This document shows positions 25,983-34,837 of a DNA stretch of 64,000 nucleotides, piece after piece. The notes under the pieces are model-generated. The model did no database searches. It saw nothing but the letters and a program-made list of their open reading frames with translations, and was not told where the DNA came from. The stretch comes from Paludibacteraceae bacterium (lineage in GTDB: Bacteria; Bacteroidota; Bacteroidia; Bacteroidales; Paludibacteraceae), in assembly GCA_028694915.1 (NCBI GenBank), contig JAQVJY010000002.1, positions 128,401 to 192,400 of the forward strand, in the 5' to 3' direction. A program made the position numbers and the translations under genes. Numbering within the stretch: the first letter of the stretch is position 1; every line of letters begins with the position of its first letter.

Positions 25983-26020
25983 AAAAAACTTCCACTACAA
26001 AGATAGTGGAAGTTTTTTTA
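25983..26020. terminator. Hairpin terminator between RRM gene and CPBP gene
   Basis: AAAAAACTTCCACTA / TAGTGGAAGTTTTTT with loop CAAAGA. It sits just after the RRM stop codon. The loop region also contains minus-strand TATCTTTG (26005-25998), a -7 match for the CPBP gene. Confidence 0.8.
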
Positions 26021-26037
26021 ATTTTGTAGGCTGTTTA

Positions 26038-26283
26038 TTAAGCGCGTGGACGGGCTTCTTTCACTACTAAAGCACGGCCTTCATATTCGGTACCGTTCAA
26101 TTTTTCAATCACTTGTTGAGCTGCAGCATCGTCAGGCATTTCCACAAAACTAAAACCTTTAGAACGGCCTGTTTCACGATCCATAATCACTTTAACGGAA
26201 GTAATTTCACCGTACTCTGCCAACAAACGTTGGAGATCATTTTCTCGAACTTTATAGTTCAAGTTTCCAATGTAAATGTTCAT
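26038..26283 (-). CDS. Single-RRM RNA-binding protein
   Basis: 81-residue protein that is one RNA-recognition motif: RNP2 as IYIGNL (residues 3-8) and RNP1 as KGFSFVEM (residues 43-50), each with the aromatic residues that stack on RNA. Such one-domain RRM proteins are abundant in Bacteroidetes and bind single-stranded RNA, acting as global post-transcriptional regulators. It lacks the long Gly-rich tail seen in some homologues. About 126 bases of AT-rich sequence separate it from psd; no promoter consensus was found there. Confidence 0.92.
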   Translation of the reverse strand: MNIYIGNLNYKVRENDLQRLLAEYGEITSVKVIMDRETGRSKGFSFVEMPDDAAAQQVIEKLNGTEYEGRALVVKEARPRA

Positions 26284-26409
26284 AAAAATTAAAAATTAAA
26301 AATGTACTTACGCTTCTGATAGTAATCTATAACTATCTCGAAAACATTCACAAAGAAACAATTAATTCTTGAAATAACAATACTTTTTAATAAAAAAAAA
26401 TAATTTTTA

Positions 26410-27102
26410 TTAATCAGGTAAACGGGCAATGATGGTTTCGTTACCACGAGTTTGCTCACCCATTTGCACAAAGATTTCGGTACCTTCAGGGAAAAAGAGA
26501 TCCACACGAGAGCCAAATTTTATAAAACCCATATGCTCATTAATACAACAAGCATGATTAGGTGCTGCGTATGTAACAATGCGACGAGCCAAAGCTCCAG
26601 CAATTTGACGGACCAAAATTTGATGTTTTGATTTACTTTCTATCACTACCGTAGAACGTTCGTTTTCATGGCTCGATTTAGGTAAATACGCCGCCATGTG
26701 CCTACCACTGTGATGTTTTACATATTTTACCACACCATCTATAGGATACCAATTGGCATGTACGCTAAATACAGACATAAAAATGGATACTTGGATACGG
26801 CGTTCACCTCCAAAATATTCATATTCTTCCGTTGGTTCAATTACTACCACACGTCCATCAGCAGGAGCTACCACCAAATTCGAATCTTCAATATAAGCTT
26901 CACGACTTGGATTTCGAAAGAAATAAAAGAAAAACGAAAACGCCAAAATAGACACTACCAAATTACAAATAAACACCAATTGATTAGGTGACTGAAAATA
27001 GAAAACGACGTTAATTACAACCAAAAGCAGCATTAATGAAAGTAAAATAGCATACCCTTCTTTATGCACTTTCAATCTACGTTTAAAATGTTTGTTTTTC
27101 AT
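26410..27102 (-). CDS. psd: Phosphatidylserine decarboxylase
   Basis: 230-residue short-form (PSD-A-like) proenzyme. Two N-terminal membrane helices (about residues 15-60), then VVAPADGRVV, MSVFSVHANWYPIDG with the catalytic His, and the self-cleavage site FIKFGSRVDLFFPEG, where Ser of GS becomes the pyruvoyl group. It decarboxylates phosphatidylserine to phosphatidylethanolamine at the membrane. Located 30 bases after cdsA, which makes the CDP-diacylglycerol for the preceding step, so the linkage is functional. Confidence 0.92.
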   Translation of the reverse strand: MKNKHFKRRLKVHKEGYAILLSLMLLLVVINVVFYFQSPNQLVFICNLVVSILAFSFFFYFFRNPSREAYIEDSNLVVAPADGRVVVIEPTEEYEYFGGERRIQVSIFMSVFSVHANWYPIDGVVKYVKHHSGRHMAAYLPKSSHENERSTVVIESKSKHQILVRQIAGALARRIVTYAAPNHACCINEHMGFIKFGSRVDLFFPEGTEIFVQMGEQTRGNETIIARLPD

Positions 27103-27132
27103 AAAAAATAGCCCTGTGCCAAAAGCACGATT

Positions 27133-27951
27133 TTAAAATAATTGTAAATAAAGAAATATAACTGGAACCGCTAATAACATACTATCAAAACGATCGAGTA
27201 AACCTCCATGTCCAGGAATAATACGACCAGAATCTTTAACTCCAACTGAACGTTTAATCAAACTTTCCATCAAATCACCAAATGTACCAAAGACAACTAC
27301 TAATAGTGAAAAAATAAGCCATTGCCACCACACTAAGTCAGTTTCAAATAACGAAAAAACATAACCAGCCACAACTGAAGCCACTGCGCCTCCAATAAAA
27401 CCTTCCCATGATTTTTTAGGCGATATGCGTTCAAATAAACGATGTTTACCCAATGTACTGCCTACTAAATAAGCAAACGTATCGTTAACCCAGATAATAA
27501 CAAAAACAGCTAATAATAAATTAGGATTCCAAGAATTGTTGAAGTACAAGACATTACTCAATAAAGCAAATGGTAAAGACACCATAGCTTGTCCTAAAAA
27601 GAAATAGGCCCAATTATGTAAAGGACGATGTCGGTGACGAAATAATTCTGAAAGAAGAACTAAAATGACGAACAAGCCATAAATAGGCATTAAATTAAAA
27701 GGAATAAATTCCATAAAATGGCGTGCAAAAAACACAAAAAATAGAATGCAATTGGCAACAATAGCTGGTCCAACCATTACATCAATACGACCAGGCGCAT
27801 TAATCATGTTGTAAAATTCACGCATCGCCAAGGATGAGATAATTAAAAAAACGGCTAGAAAAGTCCAAGGACTCACCAGAATAGAGCTAACAATAGTTGC
27901 CACAAAAATAGCCCCAGAAACTGCTCGTTGTATCAAATTTCTACTTAGCAT
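27133..27951 (-). CDS. cdsA: Phosphatidate cytidylyltransferase
   Basis: 272-residue integral membrane enzyme with about eight helices making CDP-diacylglycerol from phosphatidic acid and CTP. The C-terminal signature is complete: KDSGRIIPGHGGLLDRFDSML near residues 237-257, and GKHRLFERISPKKSWEGFIGG near 167. It lies two bases after the LUD-domain gene and 30 before psd, forming a phospholipid synthesis group behind ftsH. Confidence 0.95.
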   Translation of the reverse strand: MLSRNLIQRAVSGAIFVATIVSSILVSPWTFLAVFLIISSLAMREFYNMINAPGRIDVMVGPAIVANCILFFVFFARHFMEFIPFNLMPIYGLFVILVLLSELFRHRHRPLHNWAYFFLGQAMVSLPFALLSNVLYFNNSWNPNLLLAVFVIIWVNDTFAYLVGSTLGKHRLFERISPKKSWEGFIGGAVASVVAGYVFSLFETDLVWWQWLIFSLLVVVFGTFGDLMESLIKRSVGVKDSGRIIPGHGGLLDRFDSMLLAVPVIFLYLQLF

Positions 27952-27953
27952 AA

Positions 27954-28577
27954 TTATAGATTTTCGGCTATGAATACGTATAATTCGCGTGGCCCATGAG
28001 CACCCATGACCAACGTTTTTTCAATATCGGCAGTCCGACTTGGTCCCGAAATAAGAGATACCAAAGAAGGTAATGCACCTAGGTATTTTTCTTGCAAAGC
28101 CTGTAAGGCATCGGTCACGAAAGGAACCAATTGACTACGTTTTGCGATGACAATATGTACTGGTGGAAAGACATTTAATTGCCTACCGCCATAACTCGCT
28201 GACGAAATTAATACACTACCTGTGCGCGCCACTAAAAATTCACATTCGGTAATAGCTGCATCCATTTCAGCATAAGGTTCACAGTTCAAAGACACATTTG
28301 GCAATAGGTTTTGAATATCTGGCAAGCACGAATAAACAGCTGCAAAACCTTTCTCCACCAAAAATGAATTAAGACAGGGGTATAACTCGACATCCGTTTT
28401 AAAACTAAATGACTCACCACCTATTAACGCTAACTCTGCTTGAAAACAGCTATCTAAAGAACCTTCAATGGGTTTATAAATGCTGGCATCTTCATTTTCA
28501 AAAGTAGCATTGACAGCACTTTTATTTGAAAAGGCTGCGATTTTTTGTAAAATAATATGACGAGAATCAAGCTTCAT
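27954..28577 (-). CDS. LUD-domain protein (LutC/YkgG-like)
   Basis: 207-residue protein with the C-terminal LUD signature ISGPSRTADIEKTLVMGAHG near residue 178 and CEFLVARTGSVLISSAS near 130. LUD-domain proteins include LutC of lactate utilisation, but no LutA or LutB is in the window, so a lactate role should not be assumed. The ATG overlaps the ftsH stop by 11 bases and cdsA follows after two bases, so the gene is translationally embedded between ftsH and cdsA. The N-terminal third is weakly conserved. Confidence 0.82.
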   Translation of the reverse strand: MKLDSRHIILQKIAAFSNKSAVNATFENEDASIYKPIEGSLDSCFQAELALIGGESFSFKTDVELYPCLNSFLVEKGFAAVYSCLPDIQNLLPNVSLNCEPYAEMDAAITECEFLVARTGSVLISSASYGGRQLNVFPPVHIVIAKRSQLVPFVTDALQALQEKYLGALPSLVSLISGPSRTADIEKTLVMGAHGPRELYVFIAENL

Positions 28578-30564
28578 CAGCGGTATTTACATCCGTTTCT
28601 GTTGGTAAAGCTGGCTCTTGGGCAACTTGGCTAAGTAATAATTCATCAGCACGACTTTTCCAAGGTCGTTTGCCTAAAATAGCTTCAACATCTTCGGCAA
28701 ATAAGACTTCTTTTTCTAATAAAATTTGTGCCAATTTATTATGGCCCTCTTGATGTTCTTTTAATAGTTTTTTAGCACGTTCAAACTGCTCTGCTATAAT
28801 TTTTTTGGCTTCTTCATCGATAAGTTCTGCAGTTTTTTCACTGTAAGGCTTTGTAAACCCAAAGTCAGAATTACCAGACGAATCGTAATAACTCATATTG
28901 GCCAAGTTTTTACTCATACCAAAATAAGCAACCATGGCGTAAGCTTTTTTGGTTGAACGTTCCAAATCGCTAATAGCGCCAGTACCAAGCATATTCAAAA
29001 ATACTTCTTCGGCAGCTCTACCGCCAAGTAACGAACATAACTCGTCCAAAATATGATCACGTGAAGTTAATTGACGTTCTTCTGGTAAATACCAAGCCGC
29101 ACCTAAAGCCTCGCCACGTGGTACAATCGTCACTTTTACAAGTGGATTTGCGTGCTCCAACAACCAGCTAATAGTAGCGTGACCAGCTTCATGATAAGCA
29201 ATATTCTTTTTCTCTTCCTGAGTTAAGATCTTAGTTTTCTTTTCCAATCCTCCCACAATACGATCGACAGCATCTAAAAAATCTTGTTTATCAACCGATT
29301 TTTTATCGTGGCGAGCAGCAATTAATGCTGCTTCGTTACAAACATTGGCAATATCAGCACCTGAAAAACCTGGTGTTTGACGAGATAAGAACTCTATATC
29401 AACTGTACTATCGAGTTTTAATGGGCGTAAATGTACTTGGAAAATCTCTTTACGCTCGTGCACATCAGGTAAATCGACATGAATTTGGCGATCGAAACGA
29501 CCTGCACGCAACAAGGCTTTATCCAAAATATCAGCACGATTGGTAGCTGCTAGAATAATAACACCACTATTAGAACCAAAACCATCCATCTCTGTAAGTA
29601 ATTGATTCAATGTGTTTTCACGTTCATCGTTACCACCCATGTTATTATTTTTACCACGAGCACGCCCTACAGCGTCAATTTCGTCGATAAACACAATACA
29701 TGGTGCTTTCTCTTTGGCTTGACGGAACAAATCGCGTACACGACTAGCACCAACACCTACAAACATTTCCACAAAATCGGAACCCGACATCGAAAAGAAG
29801 GGCACATCTGCCTCGCCAGCAACGGCTTTCGCTAACAATGTTTTACCTGTTCCTGGAGGGCCTACAAGTAAAGCGCCTTTAGGAATTTTTCCTCCCAATT
29901 CGGTATATTTATCAGGTTTACGCAAAAAAGCCACAATCTCTTCTACTTCTTGTTTAGCACCAGCTAATCCTGCCACATCCTTGAACGTGGTTTTAGCTTT
30001 CGTGGCATCACCTTTATCGAAAAGTTGCGCTTTAGATTTACCAACATTAAAAACGCCTCCAGCACCACCGGCACCACCCGACATTTTACGATTCATAAAG
30101 ACGAAGAAAAGTACTAGCAACAAAATTGGCAAAATGGAATAGAGAAACATCTCCATGTAGTTTTTACCTTCCTTGTACGATACTTCACCCGTAAATACCT
30201 TTTCCTTTTGGAGTTCAGTAATCAATTTTGAAAATTCCTCCACAGAAGGAACCAACGCATTGATATTAGGTATTTTATCGCCTTCTTTATAAGTTTTACC
30301 TAGTAATTGTTCTGCACACTTTGGATCAATTTCTGCATCAACCTTGTTTTGTGTAATGGTTACGGTCATACTTTTTACACATCCACTACGTAATCCTTCC
30401 TCAAGTTTTGAGTAAGGCACTTCCTTAGAAGTTTGCCCTCCATCCCAAAAAAGAGACGCGGCAAAAAACACGGCAATAGCCAAATAAATCCAATAAAAAT
30501 TGAATTTAGGCTTAAATTGCTTAGGGTTGGGCAATTGCGGTTTACTATTTTTTTTCTGTTCCAT
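28567..30564 (-). CDS. ftsH: ATP-dependent zinc metalloprotease FtsH
   Basis: 665-residue membrane AAA+ protease that degrades membrane and some soluble proteins. Two TM helices (about residues 23-42 and 143-160) flank a periplasmic loop; a Gly-rich linker (GGAGGAGG) follows. Walker A GPPGTGKT, Walker [17 protein letters not shown], the SRH block and pore FVG motif ([15 protein letters not shown]) are present; the zinc protease site is HEAGH near residue 456, with the third ligand in the C-terminal domain. An acidic tail (DVNTADEA) ends the protein. Confidence 0.97.
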   Translation of the reverse strand: MEQKKNSKPQLPNPKQFKPKFNFYWIYLAIAVFFAASLFWDGGQTSKEVPYSKLEEGLRSGCVKSMTVTITQNKVDAEIDPKCAEQLLGKTYKEGDKIPNINALVPSVEEFSKLITELQKEKVFTGEVSYKEGKNYMEMFLYSILPILLLVLFFVFMNRKMSGGAGGAGGVFNVGKSKAQLFDKGDATKAKTTFKDVAGLAGAKQEVEEIVAFLRKPDKYTELGGKIPKGALLVGPPGTGKTLLAKAVAGEADVPFFSMSGSDFVEMFVGVGASRVRDLFRQAKEKAPCIVFIDEIDAVGRARGKNNNMGGNDERENTLNQLLTEMDGFGSNSGVIILAATNRADILDKALLRAGRFDRQIHVDLPDVHERKEIFQVHLRPLKLDSTVDIEFLSRQTPGFSGADIANVCNEAALIAARHDKKSVDKQDFLDAVDRIVGGLEKKTKILTQEEKKNIAYHEAGHATISWLLEHANPLVKVTIVPRGEALGAAWYLPEERQLTSRDHILDELCSLLGGRAAEEVFLNMLGTGAISDLERSTKKAYAMVAYFGMSKNLANMSYYDSSGNSDFGFTKPYSEKTAELIDEEAKKIIAEQFERAKKLLKEHQEGHNKLAQILLEKEVLFAEDVEAILGKRPWKSRADELLLSQVAQEPALPTETDVNTADEA

Positions 30565-30665
30565 ATTTTATATTCTCAATAATTAAATCAAACTAAATTC
30601 ACATATAACTGTGACCAACCACCCAAAACCTAGCAAAGGAGACAGGTTATGTACAAATGGTCTAA

Positions 30666-30684
30666 TCGTGTAAATGTTACACGA
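30666..30684. repeat. Short perfect inverted repeat between rsfS and ftsH
   Basis: TCGTGTAA-ATG-TTACACGA, an 8-bp perfect dyad 18 bases after the rsfS stop. No T tract follows, so it could be an operator or an mRNA processing or attenuation hairpin rather than a terminator. Confidence 0.45.
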
Positions 30685-30702
30685 GTTTAAATCGAATTTT
30701 CG

Positions 30703-31062
30703 TTAAACAACGTCTTCGTATTCTTTAATATCAGCGTCTTCCCACAAATGTTCAATATCGTAAAATGCACGTGTCTCACGACGGAAAACATGCACTATGA
30801 CTGAACCATAATCCAACGCAATCCATTCACAATTTTCAAAACCATCGGTAGCAAAAGGTTTTTCACCGGCATTTTTACGCACATAATCTTTCACTTCCAT
30901 AGCAATGGAAGACACATGCACATTCGAATCACCTTCGCAAATAACAAAATACTGACAAGGAGCATCTAACTTGGTCATATCAACCGTAACAACACGTTTT
31001 GCCTTTCTCTCTTGCATACCAGCTACAATAGCTTCAAGTAACTTTTTATCTTCTTTTTTCAT
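30703..31062 (-). CDS. rsfS: Ribosomal silencing factor RsfS (Iojap)
   Basis: 119-residue RsfS. Conserved blocks: ITV-like VTVDMTKLDAPCQYFVICEG, SNVHVSSIAMEVKDYVRK and ENCEWIALDYGSVIVHVF near residues 73-90, which form the surface that binds ribosomal protein uL14 and blocks subunit joining in starvation. The gene precedes ftsH, a common Bacteroidetes arrangement, with a 138-base gap. A -7 box lies about 41 bases upstream. Confidence 0.95.
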   Translation of the reverse strand: MKKEDKKLLEAIVAGMQERKAKRVVTVDMTKLDAPCQYFVICEGDSNVHVSSIAMEVKDYVRKNAGEKPFATDGFENCEWIALDYGSVIVHVFRRETRAFYDIEHLWEDADIKEYEDVV

Positions 31063-31102
31063 TCAAAAATTTATTTCATTCTGTTCGTAAAATTCCACTT
31101 CA

Positions 31103-31110
31103 CAAATATA
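31103..31110 (-). promoter_or_regulatory. Putative -7 box of rsfS
   Basis: Minus-strand TATATTTG matches TAnnTTTG; no convincing -33 element. Confidence 0.4.
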
Positions 31111-31156
31111 CACATTCTATTCCAAATCCTAAAACCAGACTTTTTGGCAGTTTTAA

Positions 31157-31597
31157 CTACAAAAACAGGCCGTTGACATACATCCAAACCACATAACGCA
31201 AAAATTTTCCCAATAACATGGATACGGCTACAATCCAAAATCGGCACCGCATAAATCCTGCTGCTACGGCTATAATATCGCCAACACCTGGTAAAAACGA
31301 AAAGAACGCTAGCCAATCGCCATATTTGTGGAATTTTTGGTTGAATCGATCCACTTTTTCCTTCTTAATGCGTAGCCATTTTTCAATCCACTCTATTTTA
31401 CCTAGATGCCCTAACCAATAGCACGTCAACCCACCAAGCCAGTTGCCTAAAGTAGCCCAAAGCACACAAGTCCAAGCATCTAAGCCACCAAATACAAGTG
31501 CGGTAAAAACCACTTCGGAACTAAACGGAACAACTGTTGCCGCTAAAAAAGAAGCAATAAAAAGTCCAGCATAACCATATTCGGCGAACTCTAACAT
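31157..31597 (-). CDS. YqaA/DedA-like small membrane protein
   Basis: 146-residue membrane protein of the SNARE-associated/YqaA family: about four hydrophobic segments, a proline-containing AATVVPFSSEVVFTALVFGG near residues 19-38 and SFLPGVGDIIAVAAGFMR near 98-115, resembling the re-entrant proline motifs of DedA transporters. DedA relatives act as flippases for undecaprenyl phosphate or phospholipids; that role is inferred. Its ATG overlaps the stop of the upstream gene (TAATG). Confidence 0.83.
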   Translation of the reverse strand: MLEFAEYGYAGLFIASFLAATVVPFSSEVVFTALVFGGLDAWTCVLWATLGNWLGGLTCYWLGHLGKIEWIEKWLRIKKEKVDRFNQKFHKYGDWLAFFSFLPGVGDIIAVAAGFMRCRFWIVAVSMLLGKFLRYVVWMYVNGLFL

Positions 31598-32592
31598 TAA
31601 AATCCAAGTAGATTTAGTACACGATAAGCCAATCCTAAAACAATGAACACAACAAAGACGATATTGACAAATTTAGATTGATTGGTTGAGAAGAAAAAAC
31701 TCAGTAGGAGAATAAGAAATATAATAGGGACAACTAATAATACATCCAATTTATAAAAAAAGAACGCCACCCATATAACGCCCAAAACAAAAGCCAAATT
31801 GATAAAGAAAAAGTTTAAACGGACGTGTAATTTAAAGTTTAAACTAACAGAAAAATAGGAAACTAACGCCATTAAAAACAATACTAATAACACGCCTGCC
31901 AATAAAACATCAGTTCGTAATAGCGACAATGATGATAAATCAAACATATATAAATGGGCCTCGCCCAAAATGGCAGACAAAATTGGCAAATTATCAGATA
32001 AAAAGAACGCACTCCAAACTAAAAATAAAGGAACTAAGATACCTGATAACAAGGCAAAAAACGTGCGAATAGTGAATGTACTAAAAATAATCATGCCAAT
32101 GACAAATATAACTAGCAAATAGACATATTCTACATGAAAGAATCCCGCACTTATAATTAAAAATCCTATATTAAAAGCTGCAGATGCTTTTTCACCGTTG
32201 TAACTATACATAGACAACAACTGCGAAACTGCCAATAAAAACAACATCAATGCGATGGTCCGCGCATCAAAGAATTGAAGATCGGCAATAATAGACATCA
32301 CAAAAAGGGCTACAAACAAAGGAATCACACTACGTAAAGGAATCAGTTGCCAACGTTCACACCAGCGCATAAGTATTAAACCTATGGCTATTTGAAAGAA
32401 GAACTGAATAACGTGAGCCCAGCCTGCCGATAAAGTAAACCACGTAAAGGTTCCAAATAATTGAAACGGATAGCTATCTTGAGGATGAGCGATCCCCAAT
32501 ATAGCTGGCAAAAACCACAAAATAGCCGAAAAAATAATCGGTATTATGAGCCATTCTAAACTTGGTGTTACTAATTTTTTTAATATTTGCAT
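31597..32592 (-). CDS. Polytopic membrane protein of unknown function
   Basis: 331-residue protein that is hydrophobic almost throughout, with roughly ten helices. The ATG at 32592 (MQILKKLVTPSLEWL) is chosen because a longer frame would have to begin with TTG at 32655, upstream of a -7 box at 32632-32639. A short conserved-looking patch is FGTFTWFTLSAGWAHVIQF near residue 47. I do not recognise a named family; similar multi-pass proteins next to YqaA genes occur in Bacteroidetes and may be related to motility- or polysaccharide-associated membrane proteins. Overlaps yqaA-like gene by one base. Confidence 0.7.
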   Translation of the reverse strand: MQILKKLVTPSLEWLIIPIIFSAILWFLPAILGIAHPQDSYPFQLFGTFTWFTLSAGWAHVIQFFFQIAIGLILMRWCERWQLIPLRSVIPLFVALFVMSIIADLQFFDARTIALMLFLLAVSQLLSMYSYNGEKASAAFNIGFLIISAGFFHVEYVYLLVIFVIGMIIFSTFTIRTFFALLSGILVPLFLVWSAFFLSDNLPILSAILGEAHLYMFDLSSLSLLRTDVLLAGVLLVLFLMALVSYFSVSLNFKLHVRLNFFFINLAFVLGVIWVAFFFYKLDVLLVVPIIFLILLLSFFFSTNQSKFVNIVFVVFIVLGLAYRVLNLLGF

Positions 32593-32631
32593 GTTCAAAT
32601 TAATTTGAAGAATACAACTAACAAAAGTCCA

Positions 32632-32639
32632 CAAAGTTA
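32632..32639 (-). promoter_or_regulatory. Putative -7 box for the membrane-protein pair
   Basis: Minus-strand TAACTTTG matches TAnnTTTG 39 bases before ATG 32592; supports that start. -33 unclear. Confidence 0.45.
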
Positions 32640-32681
32640 GCAAAAAAAACAACAACTTTTACATCCCCATTGAAAGCATAA

Positions 32682-32716
32682 AAAAAGCGGCACTCTATAA
32701 CCGAGTACCGCTCTTT
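32682..32716 (-). terminator. Terminator of the M3 peptidase gene
   Basis: AGCGGCACTC / GAGTACCGCT (one mismatch) with T/A tracts, 19 bases after the stop at 32735. Confidence 0.75.
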
Positions 32717-32734
32717 ATACAACAAGATTTTAGT

Positions 32735-34825
32735 TTACAATCCACGTCCTTTAATCATCGCCTCAGGATTTGGTTCAGCGCCACGGAATTGTTTATATAA
32801 TTTCATTGGATCATCGCTACCGCCTTTTTCAAGAATATTTTTGCGGAAGGCTTTAGCTGTTTCTGGATCAAAAATTCCTTTTTCCTTAAACAAGTCAAAC
32901 GCATCTTTATCCAACACTTCTGCCCACAAATAGCTATAATAACCAGCACTATAACCACTGTTAAAAATATGATTAAAATAAGTAGTACGATAACGTGGAA
33001 TGATTTCCTCAATCAAACCAATTTTAGCCATTTGTTCTTTTTCAAAGGTATTCACATCAATGCCTTCGACACTAGTAAGATCGTGCCAGTTCATATCTAA
33101 TATAGAAGCTGCCACCAATTCGGTAGTCATAAAGCCTTGATTAAAGGTAGCGGTTTGTTGTATTTTAGCTACTAAATCAGCAGGAATAACTTCACCCGTT
33201 TTATAATGTTTGGCATACATAGCCAATACTTCTGGTTCAAACGCCCAATTTTCGAGCACTTGCGATGGTAATTCCACAAAATCGCGCGCGACATTGGTTC
33301 CGCTTACGCTCAAATAATTACACTTGGTCAACAAACCATGTAAGCCGTGACCAAATTCGTGGAACATCGTTTCCACTTCATCTAAAGTCAAAAGAGATGG
33401 AGTCGTAGCAGTTGGTTTAGTAAAATTACCAATGTTTACAACAATTGGACGAATTTCTTTACCATCTACCACATGAGACTCGCGGAAATTACTCATCCAG
33501 GCACCACCGCGTTTGCTAGTACGTGGATAATAATCGGTATAAAACAAACCAATAAGCGAACCATCAGCATCCGTGATTTTAAATGTTTCAACATCAGCAT
33601 GATAAGTTGGAACCGTGTCTAATTTCTCAAATTTCAACCCATATAATTTGCTAGCCACCGCAAATACGCCAGCGCGCACATTTTCCATTTGGAAATATGG
33701 TTTAATTTCATCTTCGTTCAAAGCATATTTTTCTTGACGGAGTTTTTCTGAATAAAAATCCCAGTCCCAAGCGGCTAATTTAAAGCCTCCTTTTTCACGA
33801 TCAATAATTTGTTGCATTTCTGCACGCTCTTTTTTGGCTTTAGCTACAGCAGGAACAAATATTTTTGCTAAGAATTCATTCACCGTTTTTGAATTTTTAG
33901 CCATCGTTTCATCCAAAATAAAATTAGCTGGTGTATCAAAACCCATCATGTTGGCTTTTTCGATACGCAACTTCATGATATCCAATACAATTTTTTTATT
34001 ATCGTTTGCATTATCATTATTGCCACGCATTGCATACGCCTTGAACATTTTTTCACGTAAATCGCGACGTTCACTGTACTGCATGAAAGGAACCCAACTT
34101 GGTTTTTGTAAACCAAACAACCACTTGCCTTCCATACCAGCTTCTTTTGCCGCTTCGGCAGCAGCCGTACGAACTGCTTCAGGCAAACCTGCCAAATCGG
34201 CTTCTTTGTCGATAATCAATTGAAATGCATTGGTTTCTGCTAACAAATTATTACCAAATTTTTGCTCGAGTGCTGATAATTGTTTATTAATTTCACGCAA
34301 ACGTGCTTGTTTTTGGGCATCTAAACCAATACCATTACGAATAAACCGACGATGCATTTTTTCCAACACCATTTTTTGTTCTATCGTTAAATCTAACTTA
34401 TCTTGTTGATTATAAATTACATCTACACGATTGAACAGTTTTACATTCATAAAGATGTTATCACTGTGTTCTGATATCATCGGAAGTACTTGCTCCATCA
34501 ATTTTTGCAAACTTTCGCTAGCATCAGATTCTGATAAATTAAATAATACCAAAGAAACTTTATTGAGCAATGCGCCCGATTTTTCGTATGCCGCTATGGT
34601 ATTTTCAAAAGTTGGTGCAGCGGTGTCATTAACAATAGCTTCAATTTCAGCTTCTTGTTCTTTAATACCCGCTTCTAAAGCTGGTAAATAATGTTTTTCT
34701 TCTATTTTATTAAATGGTGGTAAACCATAAGGCGTATCCCATTCCATAAGAAAAGGATTTGTTTCTTGCTTAGAACAGGCAATCATCATAATGGATGCAA
34801 TTAAAAATAAAAATAATTTTTTCAT
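32735..34825 (-). CDS. M3-family peptidyl-dipeptidase Dcp, lipoprotein
   Basis: 696-residue zinc metallopeptidase of family M3 (thimet oligopeptidase/Dcp). The active site is in TMFHEFGHGLHGLL near residue 475 (HExGH), with the third ligand Glu in FVELPSQVLENWAF about 28 residues on. Length and N-terminal DTPYGLPPFNKIEEKHYLPA match Dcp. The N terminus is a lipoprotein signal: FLIASIMMIACSK with lipobox MIAC, so the enzyme is anchored to a membrane facing the periplasm. It degrades short peptides. It begins 12 bases after ribF. Confidence 0.93.
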   Translation of the reverse strand: MKKLFLFLIASIMMIACSKQETNPFLMEWDTPYGLPPFNKIEEKHYLPALEAGIKEQEAEIEAIVNDTAAPTFENTIAAYEKSGALLNKVSLVLFNLSESDASESLQKLMEQVLPMISEHSDNIFMNVKLFNRVDVIYNQQDKLDLTIEQKMVLEKMHRRFIRNGIGLDAQKQARLREINKQLSALEQKFGNNLLAETNAFQLIIDKEADLAGLPEAVRTAAAEAAKEAGMEGKWLFGLQKPSWVPFMQYSERRDLREKMFKAYAMRGNNDNANDNKKIVLDIMKLRIEKANMMGFDTPANFILDETMAKNSKTVNEFLAKIFVPAVAKAKKERAEMQQIIDREKGGFKLAAWDWDFYSEKLRQEKYALNEDEIKPYFQMENVRAGVFAVASKLYGLKFEKLDTVPTYHADVETFKITDADGSLIGLFYTDYYPRTSKRGGAWMSNFRESHVVDGKEIRPIVVNIGNFTKPTATTPSLLTLDEVETMFHEFGHGLHGLLTKCNYLSVSGTNVARDFVELPSQVLENWAFEPEVLAMYAKHYKTGEVIPADLVAKIQQTATFNQGFMTTELVAASILDMNWHDLTSVEGIDVNTFEKEQMAKIGLIEEIIPRYRTTYFNHIFNSGYSAGYYSYLWAEVLDKDAFDLFKEKGIFDPETAKAFRKNILEKGGSDDPMKLYKQFRGAEPNPEAMIKGRGL

Positions 34826-34837
34826 GACTCTACATAT

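Noticed and set aside
28567-28577. Frameshift between ftsH and the LUD gene
   Set aside because: FtsH has its full length and normal acidic tail; the 11-base overlap is a coupled start, not a broken gene.
32592-32655. Longer N terminus (TTG at 32655) of the membrane protein
   Set aside because: A -7 promoter box lies between that codon and the ATG at 32592.
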